Below the pieces are notes generated by a model. That model had not been told where the DNA came from. It ran no database searches and saw only the letters and a program-made list of their open reading frames with translations. Shown piece by piece: positions 1 to 8,693 of a stretch of 64,000 bases of DNA. The stretch spans positions 2,728,001 to 2,792,000 of the forward strand of contig NZ_CP048279.1 of NCBI RefSeq assembly GCF_010365305.1, read 5' to 3'. Position 1 is the first letter of the stretch, and each line of letters starts with the position of its first letter. A program made the position numbers and the translations under genes. Source of the DNA: Staphylococcus sp. MI 10-1553 (lineage in GTDB: Bacteria > Bacillota > Bacilli > Staphylococcales > Staphylococcaceae).

Positions 1-217
1 CACAAATATAACAAGGGTCTTGTTCGGTAATATGTCCGCATACACTACAATAGGTTAATTCTCGTTTGACATCCACGAGCGCTTTAGCAAATTGCACGAC
101 GTCATCTTCTTTCATATCTAGTACGTGAAATGCCAGACGTTGAGCCGTCTTAGGACCAATGCCTGGCAATTTCATGAAACTATCAATCAATTTCGATATC
201 GGTTGAGGATAATGCAT
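1..217 (-). CDS. recR: Recombination mediator RecR, N-terminal part (cut by window edge)
   Basis: The visible 72 residues begin [19 protein letters not shown] and contain the helix-hairpin-helix stretch [12 protein letters not shown] followed by the start of the CxxC zinc finger (CSVCGH). This is the normal amino end of RecR, which works with RecF and RecO to load RecA on gapped DNA. The rest, including the Toprim domain, lies beyond base 1. The ATG at 217-215 sits just past the ybaB stop codon (219-221), so recR is the last gene of the dnaX-ybaB-recR operon, an arrangement widely conserved in Firmicutes. Confidence 0.95.
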   Translation of the reverse strand, partial: MHYPQPISKLIDSFMKLPGIGPKTAQRLAFHVLDMKEDDVVQFAKALVDVKRELTYCSVCGHITEQDPCYIC

Positions 218-218
218 C

Positions 219-539
219 TTACATCATTCCTGGGATGTTAAGACCTTTAGTATGTTTTCCTAAACGTTCAGCTGTTAACTCGTCTGCTTTGTTCATTGCT
301 TCATTCGTTGCAGCTAATACTAAGTCTTGTAACATTTCTACGTCTTCTGGGTCTACTACTTCTTCGTTAATGATGACATCGACCACTTCTTTATGTCCAG
401 AAACAACAACTTTGACCATGCCACCGCCAGCTGTTCCTTCAACGTGTTCTTCTTTTAATTTTTCTTGCTCTTCTGCCATTTTCTTTTGCATTTTTTGCAT
501 TTGTTTCATCATTTGTTGCATATTTCCGCCACCGCGCAT
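219..539 (-). CDS. YbaB/EbfC nucleoid-associated protein
   Basis: A 106-residue protein starting [20 protein letters not shown], with a Met/Gln/Lys-rich amino-terminal helix (about 7-35), a central [13 protein letters not shown] strand region and a carboxyl end [12 protein letters not shown]. These are the hallmarks of the YbaB/EbfC family, small dimeric DNA-binding proteins. I chose the ATG at 539 because AAGGAGG lies at the right distance upstream; a start eight codons earlier would place the Shine-Dalgarno inside the gene. It lies between dnaX and recR on the same strand, the usual context. Its exact cellular role is not settled. Confidence 0.95.
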   Translation of the reverse strand: MRGGGNMQQMMKQMQKMQKKMAEEQEKLKEEHVEGTAGGGMVKVVVSGHKEVVDVIINEEVVDPEDVEMLQDLVLAATNEAMNKADELTAERLGKHTKGLNIPGMM

Positions 540-630
540 AAATAAATCCTCCTTAATTTTCAACTCTATTATAATAAGAGTTTGTCTCTCTTAGATTCGA
601 TTTCAATTATACATACCTTTCAGTCACTTG

Positions 631-2331
631 TCATGTTTCTTCGTCCATCAGATGCACCATCTCTTCACCGAACAAATCTTTCGCAGTTTGTACGACGTCA
701 TTTTGTTGTTCAGCCGGTTTTTCCGCTTCTGATGATGTCTGTTGATTACCGCGTTTACGATTTGAAATGTAATCACTGCGCACCTGCATCCACTTATCTG
801 CAGGGACACCGACGACTTCTACAGATTTGTTAATCATATCTTTCACGACATTTTCAATACTTTGCTTTTTCTCTTCGTCTTTTTTCAAAATTTCACAATG
901 AATTTCTTCGTCAAATTTGATTAACACTTTATCTTCACTTGCCGCGACAGGCTCTGAATTTTGAAGCAGGCTGACGAGCGACTTTTGATTACGATCTTTC
1001 GCATATTGAATGACATCTGCCCAGCGTTCTTTAATAAGCGCAATGTCTTCTTTATTCGCTTTATCCAATACTTTCGCAATTTGTTCAACAGAATATGTCG
1101 AACCGCTTCCCCGACGTTTGGCTGGTGCTTGTGGTTTAGGTGGTGCAGTCGCTGTTGAGAAGCCTTGAGATTTTAATGTTTGTAACTCAGACTCCAATGC
1201 TTCCATTCGTCTAATCATAGCGTCATGTTGTTCAGTTGGCGCATGATTGACTACGACTTCACCTGTGCGACCCACTTCTTTCACCATTTCAGATAACTTC
1301 ACGAGCAAGACTTCTAGATGGACGTTTTGATTCACACTAAATCGAATAGATACGAGTGTGTCGTTAATGACATCTATCATTTTGTATAACACTTCTAAAT
1401 CGAATGACATGAGCGCGTCGTATTCCGTTTCTAATTGCGTCGTTTTTGCCATAATCGTATCTCTTACAAAATAAATCATATCATTAATAAGACGATTCAC
1501 TTCTTTACCTTCACTGACGAATTGGTGATAGCGTTCGAAGGCTTCATGGACATGGCCTTGAACAATGTCTTGGAAAAGGGCGTTGAGGTCAGACTCATCC
1601 AAACTCCCCGTCACATCTAAAGCATCCTTTAATGTCAAACGTTCGTCGCCAAATGCAATCGCTTGGTCCATAATACTGAGCGCATCACGCATCCCACCTT
1701 CAGACACTTTAGCGATAAACGTCAAAGCAGCCTCATCAAACTCAATCTGTTGTTGGTGCGCTACATAACTCAAACGGTCCACGATACGGTTGGCATTAAT
1801 CGCCTTGAAGTCAAAGCGTTGTGCACGCGAAATAATCGTCGGCGGTATTTTATGGGGTTCAGTCGTCGCAAGAATAAAAATGGCGTGTGCAGGCGGCTCT
1901 TCTAACGTTTTCAACAACGCATTGAACGCCCCTGTCGTCAACATATGCACCTCGTCAATAATATACACTTTATATTTCGATTCACTCGGGGCATATTTCA
2001 CCTTATCACGAATATTACGAATTTCGTCGACACCATTGTTACTTGCTGCGTCAATTTCAATCACATCAGAATTGTATCCTTGTGTGATTCCTTTACAACT
2101 CGCACATTCATTACACGGTTCACCGTCATCGCGTACTTCACAGTTAATCGCTTTGGCAAATATTTTAGCGATACTCGTTTTCCCAGTACCACGTGGCCCA
2201 CTAAAAATATAAGCATGCGACTGTTTACCTTTAGCAATAGCATTTTTAAGTGTTTTGGTCACATGTTCCTGTCCTACAACATCTTCAAAACTTTGAGGGC
2301 GAAACATACGATATAATGCTTGGTAATCCAA
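631..2331 (-). CDS. dnaX: DNA polymerase III subunit gamma/tau
   Basis: The 566-residue clamp-loader subunit has the Walker A motif GPRGTGKT (about 45-52), a zinc-binding cysteine set (about 64, 73, 76, 79), Walker B with DEVHML (about 126-131) and the AAA+ lid domain. A Pro/Ala/Lys-rich linker near 390-410 leads to a tau-type carboxyl domain that would contact the polymerase and helicase. The length matches staphylococcal DnaX. The start is a TTG at 2331 preceded by GGAGGTG, giving the conserved MDYQALYRMFRPQSF opening. It is the first gene of the dnaX-ybaB-recR operon. Confidence 0.96.
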   Translation of the reverse strand: MDYQALYRMFRPQSFEDVVGQEHVTKTLKNAIAKGKQSHAYIFSGPRGTGKTSIAKIFAKAINCEVRDDGEPCNECASCKGITQGYNSDVIEIDAASNNGVDEIRNIRDKVKYAPSESKYKVYIIDEVHMLTTGAFNALLKTLEEPPAHAIFILATTEPHKIPPTIISRAQRFDFKAINANRIVDRLSYVAHQQQIEFDEAALTFIAKVSEGGMRDALSIMDQAIAFGDERLTLKDALDVTGSLDESDLNALFQDIVQGHVHEAFERYHQFVSEGKEVNRLINDMIYFVRDTIMAKTTQLETEYDALMSFDLEVLYKMIDVINDTLVSIRFSVNQNVHLEVLLVKLSEMVKEVGRTGEVVVNHAPTEQHDAMIRRMEALESELQTLKSQGFSTATAPPKPQAPAKRRGSGSTYSVEQIAKVLDKANKEDIALIKERWADVIQYAKDRNQKSLVSLLQNSEPVAASEDKVLIKFDEEIHCEILKKDEEKKQSIENVVKDMINKSVEVVGVPADKWMQVRSDYISNRKRGNQQTSSEAEKPAEQQNDVVQTAKDLFGEEMVHLMDEET

Positions 2332-2397
2332 TTTGGCACCTCCAAATTAACAATGGTTTCATTATAGCACGTTGCGATTGATTTGTATGGCGACATC

Positions 2398-2931
2398 CTA
2401 TTCAAAAAAAGCTTCTGGATAGATGACTTTACCGTTGGGCGGATCCTCGAGTGTATCCCACAAAAATTTGACGCGATAATTTTCAGACGGTACATCAAAT
2501 GGCGCGAAAATATGATGTGTGGCTGCTTCCTCATAGCCTAACTTTTGATAGTAATCGACATGCCCTAACACGACAATCGCTGTAAAGTTCTCAGCAAACG
2601 CACGCTCCTCTAAAGCATGAACGAGCGCTCGACCAATCCCTTTATTGCGATATTCTGCCACGACAGCTAACGGCGCTAATGCAAGTGCGGTATACGTCGT
2701 GTCGTCGTTTTGAATCGTCACTTCAGAACACATGCCGTGACCGATGATGTCGCCTTCATCCGTTTTCGCAACGACTTCTAATTCATAACGATAATTCGGT
2801 GACAAGCGAAGACGTTTGACGAGGTGTTGTTCTTGATGGTCAGATTCAGGAACATCTTCAAATGCTGTTGCAATCATTTCGTATGTTGCTTCATAATCAT
2901 TTTCAGTTGGTGTACTTAAAAATATAGACAT
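2398..2931 (-). CDS. GNAT-family N-acetyltransferase
   Basis: A 177-residue protein with a GNAT fold: a strand and pyrophosphate-loop region APLAVVAEYRNKGIGRALV (the Q/RxxGxG/A acetyl-CoA motif appears as RNKGIG, about 94-99) followed by VLGHVDYYQKLGYEEA, the motif B region common in YhbS-like acetyltransferases. The substrate cannot be told from sequence. The ATG at 2931 follows AAAGGGG. It lies downstream of the SRP RNA and its terminator, and upstream of dnaX on the same strand. Other GNAT subfamilies are possible. Confidence 0.85.
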   Translation of the reverse strand: MSIFLSTPTENDYEATYEMIATAFEDVPESDHQEQHLVKRLRLSPNYRYELEVVAKTDEGDIIGHGMCSEVTIQNDDTTYTALALAPLAVVAEYRNKGIGRALVHALEERAFAENFTAIVVLGHVDYYQKLGYEEAATHHIFAPFDVPSENYRVKFLWDTLEDPPNGKVIYPEAFFE

Positions 2932-2961
2932 TGCTTCAACCCCTTTGCGTTAAAATAAAAT

Positions 2962-2994
2962 ATAAAAAAAGAGCGACTCTTAACAGCCACTCTT
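2962..2994 (-). terminator. Rho-independent terminator after SRP RNA
   Basis: On the minus strand a 9-bp stem (AAGAGTGGC with GTCGCTCTT, including wobble pairs) and an 8-nt loop are followed by seven T residues. It sits about 40 bases past the SRP RNA 3' end and just before the acetyltransferase gene. Confidence 0.7.
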
Positions 2995-3031
2995 GTATCT
3001 ATATTCATCATACATTACATTTAATATTAAA

Positions 3032-3308
3032 AACCGTGCACCTCTGTGTCGAATGTGCATCACAAACGTTACCAGAGTCGACAGCTAAATCTCGGCTACC
3101 CTACGGCACATACGAGGATCCACTTAATGCTGCTTCCGTCAGGACCTGACATGGTTCATGGGTTCATATTGCATAGGACCGAAATCTTCAAACACCTCGT
3201 GCTCTGGGCAGACTTCACAAATACGCACCCTTCACAAAGGAATTCGGCCTCGCGTAAAGCGGATTTCGAGTAAAGGGAACCGCTACCTCCCCGCTTAGCA
3301 CGGTACAT
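3032..3308 (-). ncRNA. ffs: Signal recognition particle RNA (long Gram-positive type)
   Basis: The minus strand contains the SRP core: GAACCATGTCAGGTCCTGAC, GGAAGCAGCATTAAGTG and TGTGCCGTAGGGTAGCC, the domain IV hairpin bound by Ffh. The 5' part reads GTGCTAAGCGGGGAGGTAGC and the 3' end reads GAGGTGCACGG, both close to Bacillus scRNA. The length of about 275 nt is that of the long Firmicutes form with an Alu domain. Ends are estimated by analogy with Bacillus and could be off by several bases. In the cell it assembles with Ffh and directs ribosomes making membrane and secreted proteins to the translocon. Confidence 0.93.
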
Positions 3309-3388
3309 CTAATAATACTATACTTCAGATTAGAATTGCAAGCATAATCAATATTGCAAGCAATGAAAATAATGTAATGTTTCACCCA

Positions 3389-4123
3389 TTATGATAAATG
3401 TGAATGTCGTCTAGAAAAATCAATAAATTTAAATTCAGTGGCAATATGTTTAGATACATTATACTGAAATTTTGTCGTATCTTTCAAATGGACGATGCCT
3501 CGTACAGTTGCCGAATATTGTGGCGTCACATCCCCAAATGCTGCACGCTCCAATTCCCCAAACGGTTCGAACGTAATCGATTTGCTCGAAAAACTAATCT
3601 CATACCCTTTCACTTTTTCAATATAATCGTATAAAGAATTTTGAACGACCATTTCAGATAACTCTGGAAACAGATTCGCACGCACATAATCTTCATCAAC
3701 AATTTTCGTCACACCTTCAATTTGACGATAACGAATGAAATGCCATAGTTCTTCATCAGTTGTCAGTTCCAGCGCTTTTTTCACTTGAGGTACGTCCGCC
3801 GCTTTTATCTTTTCAAAACGGACGACGACTGTTTCGTAATGAAGACCAAGTTGCGTTTGAACCTCTTTAAAGCTTTTCAAATCAGCAAATGGAAACTCCG
3901 TCACTCCTTGATAAATGACGACCGAACCTTTACCACGAATTTTTTGAATCATGCCATCTAATACGAGCATGTTCAAACTTTTACGTACTGTTTCACGTGA
4001 CACGTTGTATTTTTTCACCAACTGATGTTCAGAAAGTAATTGCTCACCGTATTCATATTCACCATCCAAAATCGCTATACGTAAACGTTCATAAATATAT
4101 TGAAATTTATTTTGATTTTTCAT
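3389..4123 (-). CDS. treR: Trehalose operon repressor, GntR family
   Basis: A 244-residue regulator with an amino-terminal GntR winged helix (ERLRIAILDGEYEYGEQL to about 75, recognition helix VSRETVRKSLNMLV) and a UTRA effector domain. In this family trehalose-6-phosphate releases the repressor from TTGT-N4-ACAA operators. It is the third gene of the treP-treC-treR operon, 22 bases after treC. Two such operators lie upstream of treP (see 7279-7321), which supports autoregulation. Assignment rests on domain and context together. Confidence 0.93.
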   Translation of the reverse strand: MKNQNKFQYIYERLRIAILDGEYEYGEQLLSEHQLVKKYNVSRETVRKSLNMLVLDGMIQKIRGKGSVVIYQGVTEFPFADLKSFKEVQTQLGLHYETVVVRFEKIKAADVPQVKKALELTTDEELWHFIRYRQIEGVTKIVDEDYVRANLFPELSEMVVQNSLYDYIEKVKGYEISFSSKSITFEPFGELERAAFGDVTPQYSATVRGIVHLKDTTKFQYNVSKHIATEFKFIDFSRRHSHLS

Positions 4124-4145
4124 CCGACTTGCCTCTCACTTTTCA

Positions 4146-5777
4146 TTATCTCGCTACAACGATTGTTGCATATGCTTCGAGTTCATTTCCTTCAATTATA
4201 CCATTTTGAAGGACGACCGAACCAGAGTGATCCAAATCTTCTGGCAATGTCACTTTTTCTGATGACATATTCGCGATAATCAGCCAAGTGTCTCCTTGAT
4301 AACGTCGTTCATACACAAAGAGTTGTGGATGTTCGAGATAGCGCGGCACAACTTCTCCATACGTCACAATATCATGTTCATGACGCAACTGAATTAACTT
4401 TTTGTACGTGTATAAAATGGATTCCGAGTCTGCCATGGCCGCTTCGACATTCACCGTGTCGTAATTATCTGCCACTTCAATCCACGGCGTTCCAGTTGTA
4501 AAACCGGCATGCGCTTCACCATTCCATTGCATCGGTGTTCGTGAATTATCACGTGATTTTTGCCCGAGTATCGTTAAAATTTCCGCTTCGTCTATCCCGG
4601 CTTCACGCATTTCACGATACGCATTCAACGACTCCACATCACGATATTGTTGAATCGACTGGAAATGTGGATCTGTCATGCCAATTTCTTCACCTTGGTA
4701 AATATAGGGTGTCCCTTGTAATAAATGTAAGGCAATGGCTAACGTTTTGGCACTTTGTTGACGTAACGCTTCAGTCGCATCACTACCAAATCTTGAAACA
4801 ACACGAGGTTGATCATGATTACACCAAAAAATCGCATTCCAACCATTGCCAGCATACATTTTCGTTTGCCATTCCATTAAAATCTGCTTCAATTGCAACA
4901 AATCGAATTTTTGGTTCGTCCACTTTTGTCCATCACGATAGTCGACTTTTAAATGATGAAAGTTAAATACGCTGCTCAACTCTTGGCGCTCTGGATTTGT
5001 ATATTGAATACAATGGTCAATAGATGTAGACGACATTTCCCCAACCGTCATCATCTCGCAATCACCAAACGTATGTCGATTCATTTCATGGATATAGTCA
5101 TGAACACGTGGCCCGTCTGTGTAATACTCTTTACCGATTTCATCTGAGTCTTCAAACGTATCTTTAGAAATCAAATTGATGACGTCAAAGCGAAAGCCAT
5201 CTACACCGAAATCAATCCAATACCGAATCATTTCGTACAGCGCGTGTCGCACTTCTGGATTATCCCAGTTCAAATCCGCTTGCGTGACATCAAATAAATG
5301 TAAATAATATGCGTCCGTCTGCTCATCGTATTGCCATGCGTTTCCACCAAACTTCGATAGCCAGTTCGTCGGTGGTCCGTCTTCTGAACGTCTAAAAAAG
5401 TAATAATCTCGATATGGGTTGTCTACCGACTGTTGCGCTTGTTGAAACCATTCGTGTTCTGTTGATGTATGATTGATGACAATGTCGAGCATAATTTTTA
5501 ATCCACGCGCATGTGCTTTGTCAATCAATGTACGTAAATCTTCTTTATTCCCAAATTGCGAATTCACTTGATAGTAATCACGAATGTCATATCCGTTATC
5601 ATTCATCGGCGAATCGTAAATCGGTGTGAGCCATAAATAATCGATACCTAAAAATTGTAAATAATCCAGTTTTTCAATAATCCCTTTTAAATCGCCTTCC
5701 CCATTACCTGTCGTATCGTTAAAAGACTTCGGATAAATCTGATATACGACTGATTTTTTCCAATCTTGCCTTACCAT
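4146..5777 (-). CDS. treC: Alpha,alpha-phosphotrehalase (trehalose-6-phosphate hydrolase), GH13
   Basis: A 543-residue GH13 enzyme that splits cytoplasmic trehalose-6-phosphate into glucose and glucose-6-phosphate. The catalytic nucleophile region GVDGFRFDV (Asp about 198), acid/base region TVGEMSS (Glu about 247) and transition-state Asp in WCNHDQPRVVSRFG (about 322) are all present, as are the early motif DIVINHTS and the QGEEIGMTD segment. Length is typical for TreC/TreA. It sits between treP and treR. Sucrose-6-phosphate or oligo-1,6-glucosidases are relatives, but the PTS partner and repressor settle the substrate with good confidence. Confidence 0.95.
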   Translation of the reverse strand: MVRQDWKKSVVYQIYPKSFNDTTGNGEGDLKGIIEKLDYLQFLGIDYLWLTPIYDSPMNDNGYDIRDYYQVNSQFGNKEDLRTLIDKAHARGLKIMLDIVINHTSTEHEWFQQAQQSVDNPYRDYYFFRRSEDGPPTNWLSKFGGNAWQYDEQTDAYYLHLFDVTQADLNWDNPEVRHALYEMIRYWIDFGVDGFRFDVINLISKDTFEDSDEIGKEYYTDGPRVHDYIHEMNRHTFGDCEMMTVGEMSSTSIDHCIQYTNPERQELSSVFNFHHLKVDYRDGQKWTNQKFDLLQLKQILMEWQTKMYAGNGWNAIFWCNHDQPRVVSRFGSDATEALRQQSAKTLAIALHLLQGTPYIYQGEEIGMTDPHFQSIQQYRDVESLNAYREMREAGIDEAEILTILGQKSRDNSRTPMQWNGEAHAGFTTGTPWIEVADNYDTVNVEAAMADSESILYTYKKLIQLRHEHDIVTYGEVVPRYLEHPQLFVYERRYQGDTWLIIANMSSEKVTLPEDLDHSGSVVLQNGIIEGNELEAYATIVVAR

Positions 5778-5817
5778 GTGAAACCCACCTTATTTTTTCT
5801 TTATGCTGCGTAACATG

Positions 5818-7260
5818 TTAAAACTTACTGTTTGTCATTGACCATTTTTTCGCTTTTTCACGACTTAATTTTGAGAAAATGATTGTTAACACTGCTGGTA
5901 CGACTAGCGAAATCAACGTCGCAATACCGAAAACACCCCAGAATTGCGATTTAATCGAAATAATCGCAGGTAGGCCACCGACACCGACTGAACCTAATAC
6001 ACCTGAGCCACCTACAATCGCACCAGTGACCATCGTCGTTAAAATGGCAGCGAAGAATGGATATTTCAATGGCAAGTTGACACCAAACATTGCCGGTTCT
6101 GTAACACCTAATAATCCTGAAATACTAGATGTCATCGCTAAACTTTGTTCTTTATTCATTTTACGACGTTTATATACGAACCATGCGCCAAACGCTGCTG
6201 AACCTTGCGCAATATTAGATAACGCTAAAATTGGCCATAAGTACGTACCACCAAGTTCACTTCCCATTAATTGGAAATCGACCGCTAAAAACATGTGATG
6301 TAAGCCCGTAATTACGAGTGGCGCATACAATAATCCGTAAACTGCACCACCAAACCAGCCGGCATTGCCAAATAAAAATTGAACCGCTGATGTAATACCT
6401 GTACCAATCCATAACGCGATAGGTCCAATGAATAAAAAGGCTAAAAATCCTGTCACTAACAATGCTACTGGACCAACCACAAGCAGTTTAATCGAATCAT
6501 GGACGACCTTGTTTAACCCTTTTTCAATTTGCGCTAACACATACGCTGCGAGGAGGACAGGCAGCACTTGTCCTTGATAGTTCAATTGTTCGATCTTCAA
6601 ACCAAAAATGTGCCACGCTGGAATTTCATCAACTTTACCAATGTCATATTGTGATAACAACTGTGGATGCATCAAAACGAGCCCGAGCACAATCCCTAAT
6701 ACCGGATTGCCGCCAAATACACGCATTGCACTCCATCCGACTAATGCTGGCAAGAAGATAAATGCCGTTGTCGCAATGACGTTAATCATATTTGCGAAAT
6801 CAGCAATTTGAGGAAACCTTTCAATAATGGAAGGCGCGTTACCTAAACCTTTCATCGTCAACACGTTATTAATCCCTAATAGCAAACCTGCTGTAACGAT
6901 CGCCGGCAGAATTGGAATGAAAATATCACCAAGCAACTTAATTAATCGTTGTAACGGATTTCCCTTTTTGGCCGCTTGTGCTTTCGCTTCGTCTTTCGAT
7001 ACAGCTTGTGCATTCGTTTCTTCCATCAACACCTTGTATGCTTCGTCCACCGTTCCAGGACCAATCACAATTTGATATTGTTGATCTGCTTTAAATTGCC
7101 CTTTAACAAGTGGATTCTCGCTTAATTTCTCTTTATCCACTTGATTGTCATCTTTTAACACTAATCTCAAACGCGTCACACAATGTGTTGCAGATTGAAG
7201 ATTTTCCTCTCCACCAATTGCTTCGATAATATCACGGACATCTTTCTTTTTCACTGCCAT
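5818..7260 (-). CDS. treP: PTS trehalose transporter, EIIBC
   Basis: A 480-residue membrane protein. The EIIB domain at the amino end carries the phosphorylated Cys in SATHCVTRLRLVLKD (about 27); the EIIC domain follows from about residue 105 with roughly ten hydrophobic segments. There is no EIIA domain, so it must use a separate glucose-type EIIA encoded elsewhere. It imports trehalose as trehalose-6-phosphate. The ATG at 7260 is favoured because GGGAG lies eight bases upstream; a GTG three codons earlier is less likely. It is the first gene of the operon, behind the promoter at 7290-7330. Confidence 0.94.
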   Translation of the reverse strand: MAVKKKDVRDIIEAIGGEENLQSATHCVTRLRLVLKDDNQVDKEKLSENPLVKGQFKADQQYQIVIGPGTVDEAYKVLMEETNAQAVSKDEAKAQAAKKGNPLQRLIKLLGDIFIPILPAIVTAGLLLGINNVLTMKGLGNAPSIIERFPQIADFANMINVIATTAFIFLPALVGWSAMRVFGGNPVLGIVLGLVLMHPQLLSQYDIGKVDEIPAWHIFGLKIEQLNYQGQVLPVLLAAYVLAQIEKGLNKVVHDSIKLLVVGPVALLVTGFLAFLFIGPIALWIGTGITSAVQFLFGNAGWFGGAVYGLLYAPLVITGLHHMFLAVDFQLMGSELGGTYLWPILALSNIAQGSAAFGAWFVYKRRKMNKEQSLAMTSSISGLLGVTEPAMFGVNLPLKYPFFAAILTTMVTGAIVGGSGVLGSVGVGGLPAIISIKSQFWGVFGIATLISLVVPAVLTIIFSKLSREKAKKWSMTNSKF

Positions 7261-7278
7261 CACTGTCACTCCCTATTT

Positions 7279-7321
7279 AGAAACTTGTCTGTACAAATTA
7301 TAACTTGTACAGACAAGTTTT
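7279..7321 (-). promoter_or_regulatory. treP promoter with double TreR-type operator
   Basis: Two copies of TTGTCTGTACAA (TTGT-N4-ACAA) face each other in an almost perfect inverted repeat. On the minus strand a promoter TTTACA-N18-TATAAT runs through them, so repressor binding would block RNA polymerase. The motif form agrees with TreR operators of Bacillus; binding by this TreR is inferred. Confidence 0.75.
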
Positions 7322-7334
7322 GTAAAGGCTTACA
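7321..7334 (-). promoter_or_regulatory. cre-like site (CcpA) at the treP promoter
   Basis: TGTAAGCCTTTACA on the minus strand matches the cre consensus TGWAANCGNTNWCA at all but one fixed base (G to C in the centre). It overlaps the -35 box of treP, a fitting place for carbon catabolite repression. Binding by CcpA is an inference. Confidence 0.5.
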
Positions 7335-7436
7335 TTTTTATTTGTATTTTATGCATCGCACGTTAAAGATAACCATTGCGCTTTCAGTTATCAACAATAT
7401 CAAGATAAGAAGAAATTTGTTTTATCCGAGTCGTAG

Positions 7437-7469
7437 GAAAAAAGACCAGGAAAATCCATTCCCAGTCTT
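7437..7469 (-). terminator. Terminator, probably of the toxin-antitoxin transcript
   Basis: Stem AAGAC-GGAA paired with TTCC-GTCTT followed by a T run on the minus strand. It could also stop transcription coming from the other side. It lies between the toxin gene and the treP promoter. The 237 bases from 7470 to 7706 hold no recognisable gene or signal. Confidence 0.55.
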
Positions 7470-7706
7470 ATCGTTAAAACGCTAACAAACTATTCATTTA
7501 TTCATAGTATCATCGCCAAATAAATGTTCTTGGCATCATTGCGTACTCACAATTAAGAAAAGAACCCGAAGTCTTTTTCTGATCCGTTCACAAAGAAAAT
7601 CAAGCATCTAACGTCATAATAAGTGTTTTTCTATAAATTCTAACTTTCTTATGTTACTGAGTTGTCTTTTGTTGCATCCAACAAGCTATTCTTCGGTGCC
7701 ATCATC

Positions 7707-7979
7707 CTATTTTCTTTTATAGATACTGGCTCTCAGACCTATATCAATAGTAAGGACCACCAGTTCGTCATCTTGAATTTCTACTATAGCCCTATACTTA
7801 CCGATTCTATATCTCCAAAGATGAGATAATTCTCCTTGTAAGGCTATGCCATGCAATCTAGGGTTTTCAGAATGATGAACATGATGATATAACCATTTCA
7901 GCAAAAAGGTTCTTGTAGGTTTATCCATTTTACCTAGTTTTTTGTTAGTTTTTTCACTTATTTTCAATGAATATTTCAT
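7707..7979 (-). CDS. RelE/ParE-superfamily toxin
   Basis: A 90-residue protein starting MKYSLKISEKTNKKLGKMDK. The pattern fits a RelE-like mRNA interferase: helical amino end, then LSHLWRYRIGKYRAIVEIQD with the conserved R-Y-R-I-G-x-Y-R core, and a carboxyl R-x-x-I-Y-K-R. The ATG at 7979 overlaps the antitoxin stop codon as ATGA, so translation is coupled. An ATG four codons upstream is possible but lacks that logic. RelE-type toxins usually cut mRNA on the ribosome; ParE-type members poison gyrase, and sequence alone does not separate the two here. Confidence 0.85.
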   Translation of the reverse strand: MKYSLKISEKTNKKLGKMDKPTRTFLLKWLYHHVHHSENPRLHGIALQGELSHLWRYRIGKYRAIVEIQDDELVVLTIDIGLRASIYKRK

Positions 7980-8203
7980 TTTACATCCCATTGCTTCATT
8001 ACATCTTCAATATCCAAAGCGTTTTGACCTGTTTCACGATATTCTTTTAACGCTTCATCTCCTACCTTAGCATCATATATATCTTCTAAATCTTCGAAAG
8101 TATATTGTTTAAGTACTTCACTCAAACTCAACCCTAAAAAATCTGCCATATACTTTAAAAAAACTTTCTCATCATCACTGACTCTAATTGTAATTGTAGC
8201 CAT
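7976..8203 (-). CDS. RelB-family antitoxin
   Basis: A 75-residue protein, MATITIRVSDDEKVFLKYMA..., with an amino-terminal ribbon-helix-helix (TITIRVSDDEKVFLKYMADF) and a flexible acidic tail that would wrap the toxin. This is the DUF6290/RelB type found as the first gene of type II toxin-antitoxin pairs. It precedes the toxin with a 4-base overlap. The dimeric RHH domain likely binds the palindrome at 8315-8336 to repress its own promoter. Confidence 0.85.
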   Translation of the reverse strand: MATITIRVSDDEKVFLKYMADFLGLSLSEVLKQYTFEDLEDIYDAKVGDEALKEYRETGQNALDIEDVMKQWDVK

Positions 8204-8314
8204 AATTGCTTCACCTCAATTATTTTTAATATACCGTTAACATTGTAGATCAAACAATGACGATCAAACCATCTACTTAAATAATAAAGTACTCTCTCAT
8301 CACTACATTTATAA

Positions 8315-8336
8315 TTGTAGCACAAATGTGTTACAA
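8315..8336 (-). promoter_or_regulatory. Promoter and palindromic operator of the toxin-antitoxin pair
   Basis: A 22-bp near-perfect palindrome with arms TTGTA-CACA overlaps the -35 box of a minus-strand promoter TTGTAA-N17-TATAAA. This is the expected site for antitoxin autorepression. Bases 8337-8462 upstream hold only a short fragment without a credible start codon and no recognisable gene. Confidence 0.55.
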
Positions 8337-8462
8337 TTCCTAATTCCTGTTATACGAGGTGACAATATAGAGGGAGGTATTGAAAAGTGTATTTTACAGT
8401 GACAATGAGCACCCACACATAGAGGATGGGCAACTTCTGCTTGAATTAAGTTAAAAAAGCGC

Positions 8463-8504
8463 AAAAAAAAGCCAAGCATTCAACCGCTTGAATGTTTGGC
8501 TTTT
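8463..8504 (-). terminator. Terminator after tRNA-Ser
   Basis: A 13-bp stem (GCCAAACATTCAA with TTGAATGCTTGGC) with a 4-nt loop is followed by eight T on the minus strand, about 30 bases beyond the tRNA 3' end. Confidence 0.85.
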
Positions 8505-8534
8505 ATATCTATTAGTCTTGGATTTTACTTATAA

Positions 8535-8627
8535 TGGCGGAGGAAGAGGGATTCGAACCCCCGCGAGCCGTTAAGCCCCTGTCGGTTTTCAAGACCGATC
8601 CCTTCAGCCAGACTTGGGTATTCCTCC
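8535..8627 (-). tRNA. tRNA-Ser (UGA)
   Basis: The 93-nt type II tRNA has acceptor stem GGAGGAA with TTCCTCC, an anticodon stem TCGGT/ACCGA around loop CTTGAAA (anticodon TGA), a long variable arm, GGTTCGAATCC in the T arm and an encoded CCA end. The long variable arm fits serine, and UGA reads UCA/UCG-type serine codons. Confidence 0.97.
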
Positions 8628-8647
8628 GTGTGACGAGCACATTACAT

Positions 8648-8676
8648 ATATTATTACAGCTCGTTCACATTGTCAA
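8648..8676 (-). promoter_or_regulatory. Promoter of tRNA-Ser
   Basis: On the minus strand TTGACA (8676-8671), a 17-base spacer and TAATAT (8653-8648) lie about 20 bases before the tRNA 5' end. It is a near-consensus sigma-A promoter, so the tRNA is likely transcribed apart from gltD. Confidence 0.75.
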
Positions 8677-8693
8677 CAAGAATTTTACAAAAT

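Noticed and set aside
235..594. 119-codon open frame opposite ybaB
   Set aside because: It is the antisense shadow of a conserved gene, with Ser/Thr/Cys-rich, non-protein-like content and no ribosome site.
8363..8450. Short open stretch after a GGGAGG (…YSDNEHPHIEDGQLLLELS)
   Set aside because: Only about 23 codons, with the candidate TTG start too close to the purine run; it may be a gene scrap but cannot be supported.
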